64,000 nucleotides of DNA from the NCBI GenBank assembly GCA_964247055.1, contig OZ176060.1, forward strand, positions 1,240,001 to 1,304,000. Direction: 5' to 3'. The translations under genes were made by a program, and so were the position numbers. The stretch's first letter is position 1, and each line of letters starts with the position of its first letter. The notes beneath the pieces are model-generated. The model had not been told where the DNA came from and made no database searches. It was given only the letters and a program-made list of their open reading frames with translations. Below are positions 25,100 to 37,900 of the stretch, in pieces. Origin of the DNA: Paragordius varius (taxonomy: Eukaryota; Nematomorpha).

Positions 25100-27100
25100 A
25101 AATTTCTTTAGCCCAGCTTTTTCAAGAGTTCCTTATTTTTTGCTTTTTCAATCTTTTTTGAAATTTAAAACTATTTTGTTATCAAAAAACCTTAATATTT
25201 TTGTATATTAAGAAATTTTATGAAATATATAATTTATAAAAAATAAATAAAAATATAAATATATATGTATATATAAATTATTTAAATTTATCAATTTATT
25301 TATTTAATATTTTTAATGAAAATTAATAATTTTCTTTAGCCCAGTTTCTTTAAGAATTTCTTATTATTTGCTTTTTCAATCTTTTTTAAATAAAATATAT
25401 ATATATATATATAAATAATTTATTTAAATTTATTAATTTTTTTATATTTTAAAATAAAAATATTCTTAGGCCAACTTCTTCAAGAGTTTATTTTTTGCTT
25501 TTTCAAACTTTTGAAATTCAAAACTTTTTTTATCAAAAAATTCTTGAACTTTTTGAAAATATTATATATTAAATAAATATATAAATAAAATAATTATTTA
25601 AATTTATTAATTTTAAATTATTTTTTGTTTTTCTAATCTTTTTTAAAATTCAAAATTTCTTTTATTGAGGTATTTTTTTATTTTTAAAAATATTTAGAAA
25701 TATATATATATATATTATATAAATTATTTAAATTTTTTTGAAATAAAATAATTTATTATTCTAATTTCTTCGAGAGTTCCTTATTTTTTGCTTTTTCAAT
25801 TTTTTTTAAAATTCAAAACATTTTTTTTGAAAAATCCTTATATTTTTAAATAATAGAATATATATAAATAAAATATATATATTAAATAAAATAAATATAT
25901 AAATTATTCAAATTTATTAATTTATTTAATATTTTTTCAAAATAAAATTAATAAATTATTTTAGCCTAGTTTCTTCAGTTCCTTAATTTTTGCTTATCAA
26001 CTTTTTTTTGAAATTCAAAACTTTTTTTATAATTCAAAACTTTTTTATTAAATAAACCCATAATATTATTTTTAAATAAAATAAATAAATATATATATAT
26101 ATATATATATATAATAAATATTTTATTTAATATTTTTTTCAAAATAAAAAAATAAATTATTTTAGCGCAGCTTTTTCAAGAGTTCCTTATTTTTTGCTTT
26201 TCAATCTTTTTTGAAATTCAAAACTTTTTTTCGAAAAATTCTTGATTTTTTTATTTTTAAACAAAATAATTATATAAATTATTCAAATTTATTAATTTAT
26301 TTTATATTTTTAAAAATAAAAAATAAATTATTCAAATTTATTAATTTTATTTAAATTTATTTTATATTTTTGAATAAAAATTAAAATTTCTTTAGCCCAG
26401 CTTTTTCAAGAGTTCCTTATTTTTTGCTCTTTCAATCTTTTTATTAAAATTCTTAAAAAACTTTTATTTAAAAATCCTTAATATTTTTCATTTTTTTATT
26501 TTAGATTTAAATATGAATATAATAAATAAATATTAATTACTTAAATTTATTATGTTATTTAATATTTAAAATAAAAAAATAAATTTTTTAGCCCAGCTAG
26601 AGTTCCTTATTTTTTGTTTATTTCAATCTTTTTTGAAACACAAAACTTTTTTTATCAAAAAATCCTTAAAATTTTTTATTTTATAATCAAATATTTTATA
26701 TTTATATATATTTATAAATAATATAAATATATATATTTAAGTTTATTGAATAATTTTTTTAATAAAAAAATAAATTGATTTATCCTAGTTTCTTCAATAG
26801 TTCTTTAATTTTTGCTTATCAACTTTTTTTTGAAATTCTAAACCTTTTTTTTATAAAAAATCCTTAATATTTTTATTTTTTAAATAATTTTATATATATA
26901 TAAACTATTTAAATATATATATATATATATATAAATTATTTAAATTTATTAATTTATTTAATAAAAATTAATAATTTTTTAGACCTTTTTCAAGAGTTCC
27001 TTATTTTTTGCTTTTTCAATCTTTTACAAAATTCAAGACTTTTTTTATTAAAAAATCCTTAAATTTTTTATTTTTTATGGAAGAATAAATTATATTTTTA

Positions 27101-27149
<49 letters not shown>

Positions 27150-28086
27150 TAAATTAATATAAATATAAATTATTTAAATTTATTAATTTATTTATTAAAA
27201 TTTAAATTTAATTAGCCCAGTTTTTCAAGAGTTCCTTATTTTTTGCTTTTTCAATCTTTTTTAAAATTCAAAACTGTTTTATTTTTAAATATATATATAT
27301 ATATATATATGTATATAAAATATATAAATTATTTAAATTTATTAATTTATTAATTAAAATTAATATTTTCTTTAGCCCAGCTAAGAGTTCCTTATTTTTT
27401 GCTTTTCCATCTTTTTTGAAATTCAAAACTTTTTTTCGAAAAATTCTTAATTTTTATTTTTAGAAATTTTATGAAATAAAATAATTTATTATTCCAATTT
27501 CTTCGAGAGTTTATTTTTAGCCATTTCAATCTTTTTTAAAATTCAAAACTTTTTTGAAAAATCCTTTAAATTTTTTAATTTTTTTTTAATATAAAAATTT
27601 TAAATAAAATATATATATATAAATTATTTAAATTTATTAATTAATTTTATATTTTTGAAAATTAAATTTTATTAAGCCCAGCTTTTTCAAGAGTTCCTTA
27701 TTTTTGCTTTTTCAATCTTTTTTGAAATTCAAAATTTTTAACCAAAAATCCTTAATATTCTATTTTTAATAAAATTTATTAAAATTATATATTTTTAAAT
27801 AACATAAATTTATATATATATATATAAATTATTTAAATATATATATATATATATATAAAAATTATTTAAATTTTTTCAAAATAAAAAAATTTAAATTTTT
27901 TTAGCCTAGCTTTTTCAAGAGTTCCTTGTTTTTTGTTTCTTTCAATCTTTTATAAATTTCGCATTTTTTTATTATGTATTTCTTAATATTTTTCATTTAA
28001 AAAAATATTTTATAAATATATATATATATATAAATATTATATAAATTATTTATATTTATTAATTTATTTATTAAAATTAAATTTAT
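25100..28086 (-). repeat. Array of RPL7A C-terminal end copies
   Basis: About sixteen decayed copies of the last ~45 coding bases and stop of RPL7A (complement of TTAGCCCAGCTTTTTCAAGA and TTCCTTATTTTTTGCTTTTT). They lie near 25106, 25332, 25467, 25620, 25755, 25962, 26161, 26390, 26585, 26780, 26977, 27210, 27370, 27490, 27670 and 27898. Spacing is about 110-240 bases, filled by AT and (TA)n. None has an acceptor or the upstream half of the exon, so they are not usable exons. Confidence 0.9.
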
Positions 28087-28191
28087 TCATCCTAATTTTT
28101 TCAAGAGTTCCTTATTTTTTGCTTTTTCAATCTTTGAAAGTCTGGCTTCAGATTTGGCGCCAAGCTTCCCGCCTCCCCAATGTCTACGAAT
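28087..28191 (-). CDS. RPL7A: RPL7A duplicate terminal exon (6')
   Basis: The acceptor is ...tttttAG at 28193-28192, followed by 34 codons and TGA at 28089-28087. It encodes exactly the same residues as exon 31504-31608. All base differences are synonymous (ATC to ATT at the start; AAG CTG GGC TAA to AAA TTA GGA TGA at the end). It could be the terminal exon actually used or an alternative to 31504. Confidence 0.8.
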   Translation of the reverse strand: MRRHWGGGKLGAKSEARLSKIEKAKNKELLKKLG

Positions 28192-28924
28192 CTAAAAATA
28201 TTTTTAAATAAAAATTAATTAAAAATTATTTTTTAAAAATTATATATTTGTTAAAAATTATATATTTTTTAAAAATATAATATATAAAAATAGTTAAAAA
28301 TTTAAAAAAGATTTTGAAATAAATATTTTTTTAAAAAAAATTTAAAATAAATTAATTTTTATTATTAAGTATATGAATAAATATTTTTTAAAAAATTGTT
28401 TAACTATAAGATGAATTAAATAAAAATTTAACAAATATAATATTAAAAAGTATATAAAAAAATAAATATATAAAATATTAAATAAATTTAAAAAATCAAA
28501 GATATTCAAAATTTAAATTTTTAGTCAATATATTAATAAAAAAATTTATTTAATTATAAAATTATTTTTTTTAAAAAAAAAATTATAAAAATTAGAGGTT
28601 AATAAAAAATTCAAAATTATTTACAAAAATATTTGTTTTTTCATTTAATAAATTTTTATAAATAATATATTTAAATTAAATAATTTAAAATAATATAAAA
28701 CAAATAAAAAAACTCAAAATTCAATTCATATATAATATTAATTTTTTTAAAAAATAATAAAATAATTTTAAAAAAAACCTCATCAAAACGATCATTGAAA
28801 TTAGTTTTAATTACTTCAGTCAATTTACTCAATGAAGCACTATCTTCTCTAAAATAAAAAAATAAAAATTATATTAAAAATTAACTAAAAAATCAAAAAT
28901 ATATAAAAGAATTAAAAAAATAAA

Positions 28925-28955
<31 letters not shown>

Positions 28956-31900
28956 TTTTTAATTAAATTAATTTAAAATATTCAACTCTTATATTAAAGT
29001 TAATTTTGGTGCCTAATTATAGTTTTATTATATGTAAAAAAATTGCAAAATTTAATTTTTAACCTTTAAAAAAATGTTCAAAACCTCAATTATTACATAT
29101 AATTAACCTTAATGAATCTTAAATATTATAAAATTTTAAAGATTCTAAAAAACTAAATAATTCGGGTTAATTTTGGTTAATTTTATAGTCCATCTTAAAA
29201 AAGTGTAATTAGATTGTAAAACTCAATTTTTAGCATTTGAAAAAAATGTTCAAAACCTCAATTATTAAACATGATTAACTAAAATCAATCTTAAAATCAT
29301 ATAAAAATTTAAAGATTCTAAAAAACTAAATAATTTTTACGGGTTAATTTTGGTACCTATTTATATAGTTATATTAAAAAGTGTCAATAGATTGCAAAAC
29401 TCAATTTTTAGCCTTTTAAAAAAGGTTTCAAAGCCTCAATTTTTACATATATTAAATTATTATTTCTCAATTTTTTTTAAAGATTTTAACAAACTAAATA
29501 ATTTTTACAGGTTGGTTTAATGACAGAATGTTTCCAATAAGAATTTAAAACATATTTAAAAACCATACAAAACTGAATTTTCAACCTTTGGAAAACGTTT
29601 CAAAGTATTTGCCCTTTTCAATTTCTTAAATCTTGAAATAAAAAATATTAAAAGATTTTTACGGGTTAATTTTGGTAAAAGCTACGCATTTACAAGATTT
29701 TAATCATAAACAAATTATCAATCTAAGGCTTTAAAACGTATTTCAAAAGCATACAAAACTCAATTTTCAACCTTTGGATAATGTTTCAAAGTTTTTTCAT
29801 ATATTTTCTGGATATTTTAAATTCTCAAATTTTAAAAAATAAAATCCAAACTATGCTTTACGGGTTAATTGGGTGAGGTTTCACGTAAAAATCAATTTAA
29901 AATCAATAATTTCACTTATTTTAATTTAAACTAATTGTAATTTTAAAGCTTTAAAACGTATTTTAAAACTTTTTAAATTTTCTAAGTAAATAAAAAAATT
30001 ACAATCCAAAAACATTTTATAAATTAATTTTATTGAGCGTTGAATTTTTTCACTAATTTATATATTAAACTTTAGATAGTATTTCAAAAGCATACAAATA
30101 CTCCGATTAATAGGGGATTTTTTCAAAATTTTGGAACTATTTCAAAGCTTTTTATAAAAACGCTCTTAGTGATTTATTAACATCTAAAAAAATTTTTTAT
30201 TTAATTAATTTTGTTAACTATACATGTTGAATTCTTTCTATTATTAAAGTTTAAAACTTTAAAACGTATTTCAAAAATATACAAAACTCAAAAACTTTGA
30301 AAAAAAATTTTGATTATAAAATTTAAGATCTTATGGTTAATTATGATTTTAAAAGATATTTTTAATGTATAAATACCCGAAAATTATATATTTAGGGTAA
30401 TTTCTATAAAATCTCAGTTCAAAAGATGGCTTTTTCTTTTAATATAAAAATTTTTTTTTGAAACTATATAAAATAATTTTTTTAAACTCACTATTTAAAA
30501 TCTTAATTATAATGAATACGTTTTTATTAAATTGTATTATAAAATATACTCATATAGCCCGATTTTTGGCATGCTCACAAACACCATTTAATAAATTTAA
30601 GAGATAATAACGCCTGTAAATCATGTTTAAAAAAGTTTTTAAATTATATAAGAAAAACTTTAGTTCTTTAAAAAATATTTCACTCTGATTTGAATTTCAA
30701 CTTAAAACTTTAAAAAACTCTGAAAAATTTTTACGGGTTAATTTTAGTGAGAGTTACGCGTTAAATGTCTTTCTGTGGACCAGAATTCCCAATCTCACTT
30801 TTAAATTGTATTAAAGGCTTTAAAACTCGCTTGCCTGCCTTAAATAAAATAACTCTCAAAAGCTTACTTTGTTTCCAAAATTGTGATCTGATATATAAAA
30901 ATACCACAAACGTAAAATAAACTAAAACAAATGAAAAAAACAAAAAGGTAATAAAGTTTTGAATAAAAATTTTGGAGATAGTATAATTTAATAAATTTTA
31001 CGAGATATCAAATTATTATATTAACATAAAATATTGGTTCGCGTTGACAATATTTAAAAAATATTCAGTTTAAAATTTATTTTTTTCCTAATTTCTTAAA
31101 GAGTTTAGCAAAATTTTAAAAACAAAAATCCATCTAATTTATATTAACCCATTTTAAATAAGTCCCCTTATACATCCTTTACCCATTTGAAAAAGTTTCA
31201 CAAAACTTTATTAAAATTTTTTTAAAAATATTTTTTACGTATATATTTTCAAATAAAATATATATATATATATATATAATATTTATATTTATTAATATAT
31301 TTGCTATTTTCAAAATAAAAAATTATTATTTTCCATTCCAATATTTACTTATTTTTTTGATTTTTCAATCTTTTTTGAAATTCAACAATTTTTTATTATC
31401 CTTGATAATTTTCATTTTAATTAAATATATATATATTTAAGTAAATTAATATAAATAAATAAATATAAATTATTTAAATTTATTAAAATTAAATTTAATT
31501 TCTTTAGCCCAGCTTTTTCAAGAGTTCCTTATTTTTTGCTTTTTCAATCTTTGAAAGTCTGGCTTCAGATTTGGCGCCAAGCTTCCCGCCTCCCCAATGT
31601 CTACGGATCTATGAAAATAAAAAATATTTTTTTAATAAAAATAATTAAATTAATAAATAATTATATAAATTGATATATATATAATATATATATATATATT
31701 ATATCAAAAATCTATTAAAACTTAAAAATTATATTAGTTTTATTAATATATATATATATATATATATATATTAAATAGTTTTAAATATTTTAAAATAAAA
31801 CTAAAAATTTGAAAAATATTGAAACTTAAGTTAATTGTATATTTGTAATTTTGATTGAAAAAATATATATTATTAATATATAGGTTTTTTTAAAATTTTA

Positions 31901-34900
31901 AAAATATTAATTATAAATCTTAATTCAAAAATAAATATAATTAATAAAAAAATTAATATTATTAATAATAATATTAATATATATATAGGAATTACAAAGA
32001 ATATATATATTAAAAAAATAAATTTTATATATATAAATTAAATATGTTTTTTTGAATTTTTTAGATTAATTAAATATATATTTTATTTTTATTTTTTTTA
32101 AATAATATATATAAATTAAATGTTTTTAATTTTTTTATATAATTTAAAAATAAAACAATTTTAAAAATTATATATTTTATAATTTCTTTAAAAATAATAA
32201 GATAAATATTTAAATTAAATAATTTATAAATAATTTAATTTTTCTAAAATTAGAAACCTCATCAAAACGATCATTGAAATTAGTTTTGATAACTTCGGTC
32301 AATTTGCTCAATGAAGCACTATCTTCTCTAAAATAAAAATTGAAAATATATTAAAATTATAAAAATAATAGAAAATAAATAAATGTATTAAAAAAATAAT
32401 TGAAAATATATAAACATTTTTTAATTAAATTAATTTAAAAATATCCTACTCTTATTTTAAATTTCAACTTTAAAGTTAAACTTTAAAAAACTCCAAAGAA
32501 TTTTTACGGATTAATTTTGGTAGCTAATTTTATAATTAATGTTAAAAAAGTACGTGAATAGATTGCAAAACTCAATTTTTAGCATTTGAAAAAATGTTCA
32601 AAACCTCAATTATTACATATAATTAACCTTAAACAATCTTAAATATTATATAAATTTAAAGGTTTTTAAAAAAACTAAATAACATTTCGGAATTAAATTT
32701 AATTACAGAATGTTCCCAATAAGAATTTGAAAAGTTTTTCAAAAGCATACAAAACTCAATTTTCAACCTTTGGAAAACGTTTCAAAGTCTCTTCATATTT
32801 TTTTTTTTTAAATTCTTAAATCTTGAAATAAAAAATTTAAAAAAAGTTTTTACGGGTTAATTTTGGTGAGATCTACACAGGTACAAATCTTATTATAATC
32901 AATAATCTCACTATTGTAATTTAAACAAATTATCAATTTAAGGTTTTAAAAAAGCATACAAAACTCAATTTTAAAAAACCGTTTTATATTTTCTCAGGAA
33001 ATTTCGAATCCTCAAATAAAAAATTTAAAAAAGGCTTTATTATACAGGTTAATTTTGTTAGAGCTACAGAGGTACAAATTAATCATAATCTAATATATAA
33101 ACAAATTATCATTTTAAGGCTTTAAAAAGCATACAAAACTCATTTTGAAAAACTTTTTATAATTTCAAGAAATTTCGAATCCTCGAATCTTTAACCCGTA
33201 AAAATAATTATGATGAAAGCTATACAAAACAAATATATTTAAAACCAATAATTTCACTTATATTTAAAAAAAAAATCATTTTAAGGCTTCAATAAGCATA
33301 CAAAACTCAATTTTGAAAAACTGTTATATATTTTCTCAGGAAATTTCAAATCCTCAAATCTTACAAATAAAAATCTATTTTTAGGGTTTAATTTTGGTGA
33401 AAGCTACACAAGTACAAATCTTATTATAATCACTAATCCACTTATATCTCAAATAAATATTTTAATGCTTTAAAACGTTTTCCAAAAGCATACAAAACTC
33501 AATTTTCAGCCTTTGGAAAACGTTTGAAAGGCTTTTCTCTTTTAAATTCCCAAATCTTAAATAAGAATCTAAAAAAAGTTTTTTTACGGGTTAATTTTGG
33601 TGAGAGCCACGCATGTACAGGTCTTTCTATGGACCAGTGTTCCTAACCTAGCCTTCCCCTTAATAATGCAATAAGGGATTCCCATTTTACGGCACAGTGC
33701 TGGTAAAAATATCACCATCTAAATAATAAAAAAGAAATTAATGAAAAAAGGTTTAAAAATAAATAAAATATTGGGATTATTTTAAAAATAGCTTTAAAAA
33801 ATATATAACTATGTATATTATCACAAAGAATATATATAAAAATAAACTTTATTTTAGTTTAGTTACTAAATACCATCTAAAATAAGGCTTTTTTATATCA
33901 GATATGATATAATTAAAAAACATATAATAACTCTTTTATGAATTAATGTTTTAAAATTTAAATATTAAAGTAATCAAAAAAATTATAAATAAAAATATAT
34001 CAATATATATATATATATATCATTTACAATTTATATTCACTTGAAATTTACCCTAAAAATATATTATATTTTTTAAGACTAAGGTTTTATATATTCATTT
34101 TATATCTTTAAAAAATATAAAAAGTGGTTTAAAAAATACAGAAAAAATAATAAATACTGCCACATAAGAATTTATTTCTTATTAATGATTAGTTATATTA
34201 GAAACACAAAAACAGATGATTTTTAGGGTGAATATGAATTGTTCGAAAGGGTGAATTTGAACGGTAAATGGTATATTATTAACCAATAATACTGTTCCTT
34301 TGTTGTATATACTATTTGACTACAATAATTAATAACTCTCTCCCAATATATACTTAGTTATACTGTAATTTAAATTTCAAAAATAAAATATAAACCCACA
34401 AAAATATGATAGAAAACTCAATTTTTTTAGAAATTTCAAAATAATTTCCAGAATTTTCTTCAATCAAAAAAAACGTCAAAGCCTAGAATTATTAAATTTA
34501 TTCATATTCTCCCGATGCCTAAAATTTAAATTTAAACTCAAAAGAACCAATCAATTCCAAAAACAAATTCCCAGGATGTTTTTTTGAAATTTTCTAAATT
34601 ATATCATATGGTTTTACGATGGGGTCAACACGCCATGTGATGGCATGTTTTCGATTCAAAACAGACAAAATTTTCAATTTCAAAAGCTTAGAGAATAATT
34701 GTTAGATCCTAGAATTTTTGTATTTCAATCCTAAAAATATTTCCCAATGTTTCAGGAAAATTTTAAAATTTTATTTTATTTAAAAAAAATAAATCCTAAA
34801 AATATTTTTAAACTAAAACGGTTTTTTTCTCAAAAAATATTCTAAATACCACCAAATTCTTTAAATAACCATATTGTTTTAACTCAATGGATTGCAAAGT

Positions 34901-37900
34901 CATGTTCAATATGGCGACAAAAATGCAATGTTTTTGGTTTACAACATATCAAAATTTCAATTTCAAAAGCTTAGAGAATAATTTCAGATCCTAGAATTTT
35001 TTACAAATCAAACCTAAAAATATATTAAAATCAAAACTATTTTTTCAAAAAATATTCTAAATTCCACCAAATTCCTTAAATTAAATCCAATCATATGGTT
35101 TTACCGTAAGATGGCATAATTGTTCAATTTCAAAAGCTTAGAATAAATTTCAGATCCTAGAATTTTTTCAAACATCAATCCTAAAAATACCCAATATTTC
35201 AGCAAAAACCCATAAACCCAGAATATCGAAATTATATTTAATTCAAAATATTTCAATAGCCTAAAAATATATTTTCAAATTCAAAATTTTATTTTATTTA
35301 AAATAAATAAATCCTAATTATATTTTGAGATTAAAACGCATTTTTTCAAAAAAGAATGTAAATTCCACCAAATTCCTTAAAACACCAAATTTAAATTTCA
35401 AAAGCTTAGAATTCAATTCCTAGAATTTTTTCAAACATCAATCCTAAAAATATTGTCCAATATTTCAGAAAACCCACTCACCCAGAATATCTATATATTT
35501 TATTCAAAATAAATTAATCCTAAAAATATATTATAAGATTAAAACTATTTTTTTCAAAAAATATTCTATTTCCAGAATATTCCTTAAAACACAAATTTTC
35601 AATTTTAAAAGCTTAGAGTATAATTTCAGATGCTAGAATTTTTGCTAACATTAACCCTAAAAATATTGTCCAATATTTCAGAAAACCCACTCATTCAAAA
35701 TTTTATATATTTTTTCAAAATAAATCAATCCTAAAAATATTCTAAAATAAAATTTTCAAAATTCTAAATTCCACCAAATTCCTTAAATTACATCCAATCA
35801 TATGGTTTTATATTAAAGTCAACGTCTGATGGCAGGTTTTTGGTTCAAAAACGAATAAAACTTCAAATTCAAAAGCTTAAAGAATAATGTCAGATCCTAG
35901 AACAAAAAAATAAAAAGTTTCAAACCTTTTAACCCAAAAACATTGCTAAAAACCTTAAATACTTCAAATAATTAACATTTTTGATTTCGAAAAAAAAACT
36001 TTCAGAAAACCCACTCATCCATAATTCCAGAAAAATAAAGATTGTCAAACTTTTTAACCCAAAAATAATGCAAATAAACCTTAAATAAAACCAATAATTA
36101 TCAGTCCTAAACTTGTCAACATTTCAATAAAATTCAGAATTTCAGAAATATAAAAAGTTTCAAACTTTTTAACCCAAAAATTTTGCAAAAAAACTTTAAA
36201 TAAAACCCATAATTTTCAGTCCTAAAAACATTGTCCAATATTCCAGAAAACCCACTCAACCAGATTCCAGAAATAAAAAGTTTCAAACTTTTTAACCCCA
36301 TAAACTTTGCAAAAAACACCTTACAAATAAAACCCAAATTTTCAATCCTAAAAATATTTCTCAACATTTCTGAAAAATCTGAATTTCAGAAAACTAAATA
36401 AACTTTTAACCCAAAAATATTTCAAAAAAACCTTAAATAAAATCCATATTTTTCAGTCTTAAACATTTCCTAATATTTCAGAAAAAACTAAATCACACGA
36501 ATTTCAGAAAAATAAAAAGTCTCAAACTTGTTAACCAAAAAATATAAAAAAACCTTTAAAGAAAACCCATAATTTTCAGTCGTAAAAATATTGCCCAATA
36601 TTTCAGAAAACCCACTCACCCAGAATTCCAGAAAAATAAAGACTCTCAAACTGATCAACCCAAAAATATTTCAAAAAAACCTTAAATAAACCAATAATTC
36701 TCAATCCTAAAAACATTTTCAAATGTTTCAGAAAACCCACTCACCCAGAATTCCAGAAAAATAAAGACTCTCAAACTGATCAACCCAAAAATATTTCAAA
36801 AAAACCTTAAATAAACCAATAATTCTCAATCCTAAAAACATTTTCCAATGTTTCAGAAAACCCACTCACCCAGAATTAATAAAGACTCTCAAACTTCCTA
36901 ACCCAAAAATATTTCAAAAAAACCTTAAATAAAACCCATAATTTTCAGTCTTAAAAATCAACATTACTGAAAAATCAAAATTTCAGATAACTAAACTTTT
37001 TAACCCAAAAATTTTGCAAAAAAAACTTTAAATAAAATCCATATTTTTCAGTCTTAAACATTTTCTAATGTTTAGGCAAAACTAACCCAGAATTTCGGAA
37101 AAATAAAGGGTCTCAAACTTTTTAACTAAAAAAAATTAATTTTAAAAAAAAACTTTAAATAAAACCCATAATTTTCAGTCCTAAAAATATTTTAAAAACA
37201 AAAACCACTCAAAATTTCAGAAAATAAAAACTTCTTAACCCAAAGATATTTGAAAAAAAACCTTAAATAAAACCCATAATTCAATTATAAATTTCTAATT
37301 TCAGAAAAACTCAGAATTCAAGAAAATAAAGAGTTTCAAACTTTTTAACTCAAAAATATTTCAAAAAAATTTAAATAAAACCCATAATTTTCAGTCTTAA
37401 AAATATTTCTCAACAGCAAAACTCACCCAGAATTTCATAAAAATAACCCAAAAATATTTCAAAAAAACCTTAAATAAACCAATAATTCTAAATCATAAAA
37501 CATTTTCCAATGTTTCAGAAAACCCACTCACCCAGAATTCCAGAAAAATAAAAAGTTTCAAACTTCTTAACCCAAAAATATTTCAAAAAAACCTTTAAAT
37601 AAAACCCATAATCAGACCTAAAAACATTTTCCAATGTCTCAGCAAAACTCACCCGGAATTTTAATAAAACGTTTCAAACTTTTTAACCCAAAAATTTTGC
37701 AAAAAACCCTTAAATAAAACCATAATTTTCAGTCCTAAAAATATTCCATGTTTCAGAAAACCCCCTCACCGAGAATTTCAAAAACATAAGGTCTCTCAAA
37801 CTTTTTAACCTAAAAATATTTCAGAAAAACCTTAAATTAAACCCATAATTTTCAGTCTTAAAAATCAACATTTCTGAAAAATCAAAATAGATAACTAAAC

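Larger units (their letters stand above)
29000..33587 (-). repeat. Copies of the RPL7A exon 4 3' edge
   Basis: The donor region of exon 4 (complement of TTTTTACGGGTTAATTTTGG followed by TGAGAGCCACGC) recurs near 29003, 29163, 29335, 29652, 29853, 30734, 32507, 32848, 33042 and 33380, roughly every 160-200 bases. The copy at 30734-30800 is longest, reaching GTCTTTCTGTGGACCAG. Between them, ACAAAACTCAATTTT and CCTTTGGAAAACGTTTC also recur. The units fill intron 4 and the intron between the two 5/6 exon pairs. Confidence 0.8.
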
